From: Pseudomonadota bacterium | GTDB lineage: Bacteria > Myxococcota_A > Polyangia > Polyangiales > Polyangiaceae | Length of the DNA stretch: 14,448 bases | Assembly: GCA_023460875.1 (NCBI GenBank) | Contig: JAEWOQ010000126.1 | Span: forward strand, 1-14,448 | Direction: 5' to 3' | In this document: positions 6,214 through 12,653 of the stretch, in pieces | Position numbering within the stretch: the stretch's first letter is position 1 | How the letters are laid out: each line of letters starts with the position of its first letter | Notes under the pieces: generated by a model | Database searches by the model: none | What the model was told of the DNA's origin: nothing | The model's input: the letters and a program-made list of their open reading frames with translations, nothing else | Made by a program: the position numbers and the translations under genes

Positions 6214-7107
6214 TCAATCGAGGCAGCGGGGCGGATGAAACCAGAGCCCCGGCGCGTGCTCCGTGTACCCGCCGGCGTAGCTGCGCTCGCTCATGTAACG
6301 CTTGCAGGCGTCGAGGGCCTGACCGCCGTGCACGCACGGTTTCCCCTCTGGAGCGCAGCGCGCGTCGAACACGAACCAGCGCGTCGCCCCGACATCTCCA
6401 GGAACGCCCGTTCTCCCCCAGCGCACGGGGAGCGACTCCCCCGTGCTCGGCCGGACGATGGCCGCGCCGTCCGCGCTCAGCACCCACGCCTCCGCGACCT
6501 GCAAGAACAGCTTCTCGAAGCGGTTCGTGGGGGCGGGGAACGCCACTATGGGATAGCCGGCGGGGAAGGGGATCTCGTTCCAGAGCCCGTCCACGAACTG
6601 GAGCGATCCTCCGTCGAGCTCCGACGACGTGGAGAACTGAAAGACGTGCGCCGTGCCGTCGTCCCAGGCCCGCCGCATCCACAGGGCCCCGTCGGGGCTC
6701 CGCGCCAGAGCGAGGCCTTCCGACGACGTCCCCAGGCGCAGCGCGACGTGCTGCTTCGGGAAGGGGCCCGGTTCGTCGTCCTCGCGGGTCGCGCTCACCT
6801 CGACCTCGTAGCGCCGAGCGGCTTCGGCGACCGCCTCCGCTTCTGGGGTCTCCCGCTGCGCGGCGTCGCCTTCGGTGCCCTGGGACGGAGCCGCGGCCGC
6901 GCTCCTTGGCTCCGCGGCGTTCGCGCGCGGGTCGACGGCGGCCGGGGGCTTCTCGTCGCTGGGCACCCGTGACGCTCGCGCCGTCGAGGAGGCCGCCGGG
7001 CGCATCTCACAACCGACGCACAGGATGCCGAGCAGGAGGACGGCCGCCGCCCGGGATCCGGGGCACCGCCCAGGATTCTTCGTGGCAAGCACCCGGCGTC
7101 CTCTCAT
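6214..7107 (-). CDS. Putative lipoprotein of unknown function
   Basis: A 297-residue protein I do not recognise. The N-terminus (MRGRRVLATKNPGRCPGSR) is basic and is followed by a hydrophobic stretch AAAVLLLGILCVGC ending in Cys33. This looks like a lipoprotein signal, although position -3 is Cys rather than Leu. Residues 34-110 are an Ala/Pro/Glu-rich spacer, probably disordered, which would lift the domain off the membrane. The rest (about 112-297) looks globular, with repeated beta-type segments such as HVALRLGTSSEGLALARSPD, GALWMRRAWDDGTAHVFQFS and WVLSADGAAIVRP, and four cysteines near the C-terminus (CAPEGKPC, ALDACKRY, PPRCLD) that could form disulfides. It is divergent from the membrane sulfatase-like gene and not tightly linked to eboA (157 bases apart). 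Composition matches its neighbours. Confidence 0.75.
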   Translation of the reverse strand: MRGRRVLATKNPGRCPGSRAAAVLLLGILCVGCEMRPAASSTARASRVPSDEKPPAAVDPRANAAEPRSAAAAPSQGTEGDAAQRETPEAEAVAEAARRYEVEVSATREDDEPGPFPKQHVALRLGTSSEGLALARSPDGALWMRRAWDDGTAHVFQFSTSSELDGGSLQFVDGLWNEIPFPAGYPIVAFPAPTNRFEKLFLQVAEAWVLSADGAAIVRPSTGESLPVRWGRTGVPGDVGATRWFVFDARCAPEGKPCVHGGQALDACKRYMSERSYAGGYTEHAPGLWFHPPRCLD

Positions 7108-7242
7108 GCGAAACCAGCGCTCCGGAGGGTCGGACCATACCGGAAGAACATTACGATTTCACCCCCAAAAGGGGCGCCGCGCTGCACGCCCATCGTCGCC
7201 GGGGATCCTCCCTTGCCCTTGGAATGAGCGCCCAGGCGTGGT

Positions 7243-9420
7243 TTGGATCCTTGGATTGTGTGTCCCGGTCGCCTCCGCGTCCTCCCGGCGCCGCCCTATT
7301 TGCCCGTCGGCTCCGCGGCTCTCATCGGAGCCCTCGCCTGCGGTGTGCTCGGACTCGGCGACATGCTCCTGGGCGGCGCGGCCTCCTTCCGTGCGCTCCT
7401 GACGGCCCTCGCCGCCTGCCTCGTGCTGGGCCTCATCGTGGGCGCCGCCTGCGGCGCGATCCCTTACGCGTTGAGCCGCCTGCGGGTGCGCGTCTGGATG
7501 GTGATCTGGGTCGTGGTCGGGCTCGTCTACGGGGTGGGCCTGGCGGTGCAGCTCGGCGCCTTCGAGGCGATCGGCGGGCGCTACTCGCGGCTGGGTTGGC
7601 TCGCGCTGAGCGGGAGCACCGCCCTCGGCCTCTATCTCACCGGGCTCGCCTGGATCTGCCAGCCGAGCGCGGCGCGTCCTCGGGGGTGGGCGGTGGGCCT
7701 GCGCCGGCGTTGGCGCGTCATGGTGGTGCTTGGGCTCGCGGTGACGACCAGCGTCCTGCTCCTGGCGGACGCCTACGCCTTCCCCCTGACGTACCCCGTG
7801 GCCCACGTGGCGCTGCGCTGGAGCACGCAGTTGTCCGCGGTGGCGCTGCTGCTGGTAGCGCTCGGTCGCATCGAGGCGACCGCCGCGCGCCTCCGCGGCT
7901 CGCGCGTCGCGGTGGGGGCCCTCCTCGTCATCACGCTGCCGGTCCTGACGACCGTCGACCGCTCCGATCGCGTCACCCTCGACGCGATCCTGCAGCGCCC
8001 CCTGGTGGGGCTCAACGTCCGCACTCTCCGCTATCTCACGGACGTCGATCGGGACGGCTACTCGAGCCTGCTCGGCGGGGGCGACTGCGCGCCGTTCGAC
8101 GGCGCGGTCCACCCGGGCGCCGACGAGATCCCCGGCAACGGCCTCGACGACAACTGCGTCGGCGGCGACGCGCCCTCCTGGGCCACCTACGACGCCTCCA
8201 CCGCGGTGATCCCGGAGACCCCCGCTCCCCTGAACGTCGTCATCATCACCATCGACACCCTGCGCGCCGATCACACGAGCCTCTACGGCTACGAGCGCGA
8301 CACCACCCCGGCCATCGCCGCCTGGGCCAAGGACGCGACGCGCTTCCAGCGCGCCTACACCGCCGGACCCTGGACGTCCCTCGCCCTGTCGTCGATGTTC
8401 CGCGGGGTCTATCCCCGACGCCTCGCGTGGACCTTCCTCTGGGAGACCTCACGGGGGCGCCTCCTGCGTCGCGGCGAGGAGACGACGCCCGGCGAGCGCA
8501 AGCTGAAGGTCTTCGCGACGCCCATCGACGACACCCACCGCACGCTCTCCGAGTGGATGTCCCGACGCGGTCTGCGCACCGAGGCCGTCGTGAACGACGG
8601 GCTCTCGGACTTCCTCGAGCCGCACCTCAACGTGTCCGGCGCGTGGGATCACTACGAGAAGTCCGCCCTGCGAGGCCGCCAGCCGAACGACGCCTCGGTG
8701 ACCTCCAAGGCGCGGCGTAGGCTCGAAGAGCTGCGCGACGGACCGCCGTTCCTGCTCTGGGTCCACTACTTCGGTCCCCACGACGCGCCGCGGAGCAAGG
8801 ACGGTCCGCCCCGCTACGGGCAGGGCCCGGTGGATCTCTACGACCACACCATCCGCGTGACCGACGGACACGTCGGCCGTCTCCTCGCTGAGATCGATCG
8901 CCTCGAGCGACCCACCGCCGTGATCCTCACCTCGGACCACGGCGAAGAGTTCCGCGCCAACAGCCGTGGACACGGCGCCAACCTGAAGGACACGACCGTG
9001 CGCGTGCCCCTGCTCGTGCGGGGCCCCGGCTTCCCTCCCGGCACCTCCGACACGGTGGTCAGCCTGGTGGACGTGCTGCCCACGGTCTTGACCTGGACCG
9101 GAGTGTCCCTCCCCGTGGGGCTGGATGGACTGCCTCTGCAGGAGCTCGCGGGCCAGGATCCCTCCGCGCGGCGCATCGTGCTCAGCGAGACCTGGGCCTT
9201 CACGCGATCCCGCGAGATCCGGCACGATCAGGTGGCGGCGACGGACCGCACCCACAAGCTCGACAAGCACCTGACGGATCAATCGGCCCAGCTCCGCGCC
9301 ACCGGGCCAGACGGCCTCGAGATCAACGAGAACCTCATCGATCGCGTCAATCGCCCGGACCTCTTCGAGGCCATCGACAGCTACCTGGACCAGAACCGAC
9401 GGGTCAACGTCTCCGAGTGA
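7243..9420 (+). CDS. Membrane-anchored sulfatase-like (alkaline phosphatase superfamily) protein with MopE-like metal-binding motif
   Basis: A protein of about 725 residues in three parts. Residues 20-240 hold about six to seven hydrophobic segments (near 21-45, 51-77, 83-105, 117-139, 158-178, 195-210, 222-237). Residues 267-308 form a MopE-like motif: DVDRDGY, a GDC, HPGADEIPGNGLDDNC. From 330 on comes a sulfatase-type domain with IDTLRADH (Asp338), a nucleophile region GPWTSLALSS (Thr378 at the position usually held by formylglycine Cys/Ser) and TSDHGEE with a later His (Asp565, His566, His577) as metal ligands. The catalytic domain should face the periplasm, as in LtaS/EptA-like transferases. 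Without C/S-x-P-S-R it is probably not a classical sulfatase; a phospho-type hydrolase or transferase is as likely. The TTG at 7243 is the longest start; GTG at 7258 is possible, and neither has a clear ribosome site. Confidence 0.85.
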   Translation: MDPWIVCPGRLRVLPAPPYLPVGSAALIGALACGVLGLGDMLLGGAASFRALLTALAACLVLGLIVGAACGAIPYALSRLRVRVWMVIWVVVGLVYGVGLAVQLGAFEAIGGRYSRLGWLALSGSTALGLYLTGLAWICQPSAARPRGWAVGLRRRWRVMVVLGLAVTTSVLLLADAYAFPLTYPVAHVALRWSTQLSAVALLLVALGRIEATAARLRGSRVAVGALLVITLPVLTTVDRSDRVTLDAILQRPLVGLNVRTLRYLTDVDRDGYSSLLGGGDCAPFDGAVHPGADEIPGNGLDDNCVGGDAPSWATYDASTAVIPETPAPLNVVIITIDTLRADHTSLYGYERDTTPAIAAWAKDATRFQRAYTAGPWTSLALSSMFRGVYPRRLAWTFLWETSRGRLLRRGEETTPGERKLKVFATPIDDTHRTLSEWMSRRGLRTEAVVNDGLSDFLEPHLNVSGAWDHYEKSALRGRQPNDASVTSKARRRLEELRDGPPFLLWVHYFGPHDAPRSKDGPPRYGQGPVDLYDHTIRVTDGHVGRLLAEIDRLERPTAVILTSDHGEEFRANSRGHGANLKDTTVRVPLLVRGPGFPPGTSDTVVSLVDVLPTVLTWTGVSLPVGLDGLPLQELAGQDPSARRIVLSETWAFTRSREIRHDQVAATDRTHKLDKHLTDQSAQLRATGPDGLEINENLIDRVNRPDLFEAIDSYLDQNRRVNVSE

Positions 9421-9427
9421 GCGCAGC

Positions 9428-9458
9428 GGTCGAGCCTCGGTCGAGCCTCGGTCGAGCC
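9428..9458. repeat. Short tandem repeat, 11-bp unit
   Basis: The unit GGTCGAGCCTC occurs twice in tandem (9428-9438, 9439-9449) and is followed by a partial third copy GGTCGAGCC (9450-9458). It begins eight bases after the sulfatase-like gene stop and is non-coding. Confidence 0.8.
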
Positions 9459-9486
9459 AGAGCGGCCAATCGAGCCAGGGCGGCCA
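9453..9486. repeat. Imperfect direct repeat, 16-bp unit
   Basis: CGAGCCAGAGCGGCCA (9453-9468) and CGAGCCAGGGCGGCCA (9471-9486) differ at one base. The second copy supplies the left arm of the hairpin that follows. Confidence 0.7.
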
Positions 9487-9511
9487 CAGCGCGCCCTGAG
9501 TTGGCCGCCCT
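9477..9511. terminator. GC-rich hairpin between convergent genes, probable bidirectional terminator
   Basis: AGGGCGGCCA (9477-9486) and TGGCCGCCCT (9502-9511) form a perfect 10-bp inverted repeat around a 15-base loop. It lies between the end of the sulfatase-like gene (stop at 9420) and the end of the DUF1552 gene (stop at 9511-9513), which run toward each other. The right arm touches the last base of the DUF1552 stop codon. There is no T-run on either strand, so it may block or stabilise transcripts rather than act as a classical intrinsic terminator. Confidence 0.5.
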
Positions 9512-10866
9512 CAGGTCATGATCGCGCCGACGGGGTCCGTCACCCGATGCGGCCCGTCGCCGAAGGCCTCCACGTCCATCCCCACCGCGCGCATCATCGT
9601 GAGGTTGACCTTGGTCACGCTCTCCCGCGAGGTCGAGCGGTGATACAGGCCCGTCCGCAGCGCGCCGCCGGCGCGGCCGATCGTCATCATCGGGATGTCG
9701 TCGAGGGAGTGCGACCAGCCCTCCCCGACCTCGCTGTAGGCCATGATGGCGGAGTGGTCGAGCAGCGTGCCGCCGCCGACGGACACGCCCTGGAAGCGCT
9801 CGATCAGCTTCGCCAGCTGGCTCATCGTGAAGGTGTTGATCGCGTGCACCGTGGGCTGGTTGCCACCCTCCGTGTGCGTCAGCGTGTGGTGGGTCGCCGT
9901 CGCGCCGAGGTCCTCCAGCACGGGATCGTCCGTCCAGCCGTGGTGGCGAAACGTGAACACGCGCGTGAGATCACAGGCCAGCGCCATCGCCGTGAGATCG
10001 GCCATCAGCTCGTTGTGGAGCACCATGTCCGGGCGACGGAGATCGGGCGCCCCCTGCGCGGGCCGCGCAGGTGACTGACAGGCGGCGTCGCCCGTGGACG
10101 GCGTCGCCTCCAACCTGCGCTCGATCCCCCGGATCGCCTCGAGGTGCTCGTCGATGCGCGCCTGATCCGCCGTCCCTAGCCGCGCGCGCAGGGAGCGCGC
10201 CTGCTCGTTGACGAGGTCGAGCACGCTCCTGCGGTGCTCCACCGAGGGGAAGGCGGGCGCGTCGGGGCCCGGGGCGTCCGTCTGCAGCGCGAAGAGCCGG
10301 TCGAACACGGCGCGGGGCGACGTCTCCGCCAGGTTGGGGCTCCCGGGGCCGTTGTGGGAGAGCGCCCTGGTGTTGAGGCCCTCGCCGTTGAACTGGCCAT
10401 CGCTGTAGACGCCGACGTGGAGCGCCGGGAACGCGGTGTCCGCGCCGAGGTGTCGCGCCACGTCGATGTCGAAGGAGTGCGCCCGCACGTCGGTGTTGAA
10501 GAACCCGCCGTGATCGATGTAGCCGCGCCCCGTCTTGAGCACGGCGGTGCCGATGTGGTGCACGATGCCGCCCTCGCGCACGCTGAACCCACCCAGGACG
10601 TTGATCTCCGAGCGGACGCCCTCGAGCGGCGCGAGCTCAGGCGTGATCTCCCAGTTAGGCCCTGTCGTCGTCGGGAAGAAGCGCTCGCGCCGGACCCCGC
10701 TGCCCCAGTACCAGATCCCGAAGCGCACCGGGATCGGGGTGCCGTCGGCGTGGGCCGTGCCGTTCCCGTTGAGCATCGCCTCCAGGGGCGGCAGCCCGAC
10801 CGCCGCCAGCAGTCCATACCCGGCCCCCTGGAGTAACGTTCGTCGATGGAGAGTGTGGCGTTTCAT
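9511..10866 (-). CDS. DUF1552 domain-containing protein, Tat-exported
   Basis: A 451-residue protein of the DUF1552 family, common in Planctomycetes and Myxococcota and of unknown function. The N-terminus MKRHTLHRRTLLQGAGYGLLAAVGLPP has the twin-arginine pattern (R-R-T-L-L) and a hydrophobic stretch, with a possible cleavage near AHA (38-40), so it should be exported folded. Later blocks fit the family: RFGIWYWGSGVRRERFFP, INVLGGFS, RAHSFDIDVARHLG, FRHHGWTDDP, THHTLTHTEGG and LLDHSAIMAYSEVGEGWSHS. I chose the ATG at 10866-10864 because it begins the signal peptide and follows a GAGGTGAT ribosome site. The frame is open to 11232, but that part antiparallels the preceding gene. Its start lies one base past the stop of the DUF1592 gene (TGATATG), so the two are co-translated. 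The histidine-rich segments hint at metal binding, unproven. Confidence 0.92.
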   Translation of the reverse strand: MKRHTLHRRTLLQGAGYGLLAAVGLPPLEAMLNGNGTAHADGTPIPVRFGIWYWGSGVRRERFFPTTTGPNWEITPELAPLEGVRSEINVLGGFSVREGGIVHHIGTAVLKTGRGYIDHGGFFNTDVRAHSFDIDVARHLGADTAFPALHVGVYSDGQFNGEGLNTRALSHNGPGSPNLAETSPRAVFDRLFALQTDAPGPDAPAFPSVEHRRSVLDLVNEQARSLRARLGTADQARIDEHLEAIRGIERRLEATPSTGDAACQSPARPAQGAPDLRRPDMVLHNELMADLTAMALACDLTRVFTFRHHGWTDDPVLEDLGATATHHTLTHTEGGNQPTVHAINTFTMSQLAKLIERFQGVSVGGGTLLDHSAIMAYSEVGEGWSHSLDDIPMMTIGRAGGALRTGLYHRSTSRESVTKVNLTMMRAVGMDVEAFGDGPHRVTDPVGAIMT

Positions 10867-10867
10867 A

Positions 10868-12547
10868 TCACCTCGGTGCGGACACGAGCCGGAACGAGTC
10901 GTGCAGGACGACCGCGCGGACCAAATCAGGCAATCGCCTCCCAGAGGCCTCGAAGGCCTCGACCAGATCCGCGACGGAAGCCTTCCCGCCGAGCGACATG
11001 CCGAGCGCGTACTCGTGGAAGCGGCGGGCGAAGCACGCGGAGACGTCGGGGTGGCTCGAGAGCAGCTCCCCGAGCTCACGGGCGCCGTCGAACGCTTCAC
11101 CGTCGATCTCGCCCGTGGCGTCGATGGTGAGCCCGTTGTCCGACTCCCGGTAGGCTCCCAGCGCGTCGAAGTGCTCCAGGGCGAGCCCCGGCGGATCCAT
11201 CGCGATGTGGCAGCCCTTGCACGACGGGTCACTCATGTGCTGCTCGACGCGCTCCCGCATCGTGACGTGGCCCCCCTCCGGCGGCGCCGGCAGCACCGTG
11301 ATCACGTCGGCGGGCGGCGCCGGGATCTCCCGGCAGAGCAACTTCGAGACGACGAAGAACCCCCGCTTCGTCACCGACGTCTCCGCCGCGCCCGCGTGGG
11401 ACGCCAAGAACCCCGCGAAGCCGAGGAGCCCCGCGCGCGGACCGTCCTCGGGCAGGGTGACCGGGATCCACTCGCTCGCCGAATCGGGTCCAGCCACCCC
11501 ATACAACGCCGCCAGCGGCCCGTTGACGTAGGTGTCGCGCCGGGACAGGAGCGAGAGCAGGTCGTCCGGCTCCCTCACGGCGACGTCCCGCACCACCTCG
11601 TACATCTCGTGCGCCATCGCGTCCGCCAGCGCCGGCGTGAAGTCCGGGAACACGTCCGGCACCTTCACGACCTTGTGCACGTGGTGGAGATCGAGCTGCT
11701 CCTCGAGGAACGTCATGAGGGCCGTCTGCGCGGCGGGCGACGCCAACAGCCGCTCGAGCTGCTCGCTCAAGCCCTCCGCGCCGTCGAGGGCGCCCGACTC
11801 CGCGGCGTCGAGCAGCTCGTCGTCGGGCGTCGATCCCGTCACGAGGTACGAGAGCCGCGTCGCCAGCTCGAACGCCGTGAGCCGAAACTGGTCCGGCTCC
11901 TCGGTGGCGGGCTCGCCCAGCTCCACGCGGTACAGGAAGCCCGGGGACTGGAGGATCGCGGCGACCGCGTAGGCGAGCCCCGCCCAGACATCGGGATCGG
12001 CCGTGCTCGCGACCAGACCCGTGTAGACGTCGATCTCACTGGCCGTCGCGGGACGCCGGAACGCGCGCCGCGCGAAGCTCGCGACGAACTCCCGGACGCA
12101 CGGATCCGCGCTCGAGGTCGGCTCGCACCCCGCGAGCTTTCCGCGCTGCCCCACGTCCTCGAAGATCTGCCCAGCGAGCTCGTAGGCGACCTGCTCGAAG
12201 CGCTCGACCTTGGGCGCCGAGTACGCGACCCGCGTGGCGCCGATCGCCGTGAAGCCCTGGACGGGCGTGTCCGCCTGGAAGGTGTCGGTCCCGGGCACCT
12301 CGACGCTCAGCAGATCGCGCACGGTGGCGCGGTACTCGCTCACGCTCAGCAGCCGCAGCCCCCCGCTAGAGCCCCGGAAGCCCTCCTCGCCGCGGGGCTT
12401 TTCGCCGCCCTCGGTGGGCTCGGGATCCCCAGAGCTCGCCCACGGATCCGAGATCGTACCGGTGCAGCCAACCCCGACGGCGCAGGCCAGCAGCGCGGGA
12501 CCCACGAACCGACTCGGCCTCCACCCGAACAGGGATCTCCCTTGCAT
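10868..12547 (-). CDS. DUF1592 domain-containing lipoprotein with CxxCH motif
   Basis: A 559-residue protein with the standard chain DUF1587-DUF1595-DUF1592-DUF1588-DUF1585. Recognisable blocks are LRLLSVSEYRATVRDLL (64-80), FVASFARRAFRRPATASEIDVY (154-175), FRLTAFELATRLSYLVTGSTPDDELL (221-246), RAGLLGFAGFLASHAG (371-386) with TSVTKRGFFV, and ARRFHEYALG near the end. C443-K-G-C-H447 followed by MDPPGLALEHFDALGAYR is a cytochrome c-type CxxCH motif, so covalent heme is possible. The N-terminus has a hydrophobic segment ending GVGC (Cys28), which suggests a lipoprotein, though position -3 is Gly. The ATG at 12547 has only a weak upstream ribosome site. It is first in an operon with the DUF1552 gene. 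Function is unknown; the family is often called a planctomycete-type cytochrome-linked protein. Confidence 0.92.
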   Translation of the reverse strand: MQGRSLFGWRPSRFVGPALLACAVGVGCTGTISDPWASSGDPEPTEGGEKPRGEEGFRGSSGGLRLLSVSEYRATVRDLLSVEVPGTDTFQADTPVQGFTAIGATRVAYSAPKVERFEQVAYELAGQIFEDVGQRGKLAGCEPTSSADPCVREFVASFARRAFRRPATASEIDVYTGLVASTADPDVWAGLAYAVAAILQSPGFLYRVELGEPATEEPDQFRLTAFELATRLSYLVTGSTPDDELLDAAESGALDGAEGLSEQLERLLASPAAQTALMTFLEEQLDLHHVHKVVKVPDVFPDFTPALADAMAHEMYEVVRDVAVREPDDLLSLLSRRDTYVNGPLAALYGVAGPDSASEWIPVTLPEDGPRAGLLGFAGFLASHAGAAETSVTKRGFFVVSKLLCREIPAPPADVITVLPAPPEGGHVTMRERVEQHMSDPSCKGCHIAMDPPGLALEHFDALGAYRESDNGLTIDATGEIDGEAFDGARELGELLSSHPDVSACFARRFHEYALGMSLGGKASVADLVEAFEASGRRLPDLVRAVVLHDSFRLVSAPR

Positions 12548-12574
12548 AACGAATCTTCTACCCCGCGGCGCTGA

Positions 12575-12609
12575 TCCCCGTCAGAGGAGAAGATCTTCCC
12601 CGTCAGAGG
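12575..12609 (-). promoter_or_regulatory. 22-bp-spaced direct repeat upstream of the DUF1592-DUF1552 operon
   Basis: TCCCCGTCAGAGG occurs at 12575-12587 and again exactly at 12597-12609, a period of 22 bp (two helical turns). Between the copies, and reaching into the second, is the perfect palindrome GAAGATCTTC (12589-12598). The nearer copy ends 28 bases upstream of the DUF1592 start. Spacing and place fit a direct-repeat binding site for a response regulator or similar activator. There is no recognised promoter match nearby. Confidence 0.5.
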
Positions 12610-12653
12610 TGTAACTTGCCGAAGCTGACGGAGCCCCCCCTCTCCTCAGCCCC

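Noticed and set aside
7163..7174. CCCC-AAAA-GGGG inverted repeat between the lipoprotein and sulfatase-like genes
   Set aside because: The arms are only four bases long and no promoter elements match nearby, so chance is likely.
6906..8720. 604-codon plus-strand frame overlapping the sulfatase-like gene
   Set aside because: Its translation is Arg/Pro/Gly-rich low complexity, and it spans the lipoprotein gene, the intergenic region and the sulfatase-like gene in another frame.
10867..11232. N-terminal extension of the DUF1552 frame
   Set aside because: The extra 122 codons overlap the DUF1592 gene and are Arg/Ser/Thr-rich. A Tat signal peptide and a ribosome site begin exactly at 10866.
10535..12574. 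679-codon plus-strand frame opposite the DUF1552 and DUF1592 genes
   Set aside because: It is a shadow frame: it runs across two well-supported minus-strand genes and encodes an Arg-rich protein without domain signals.
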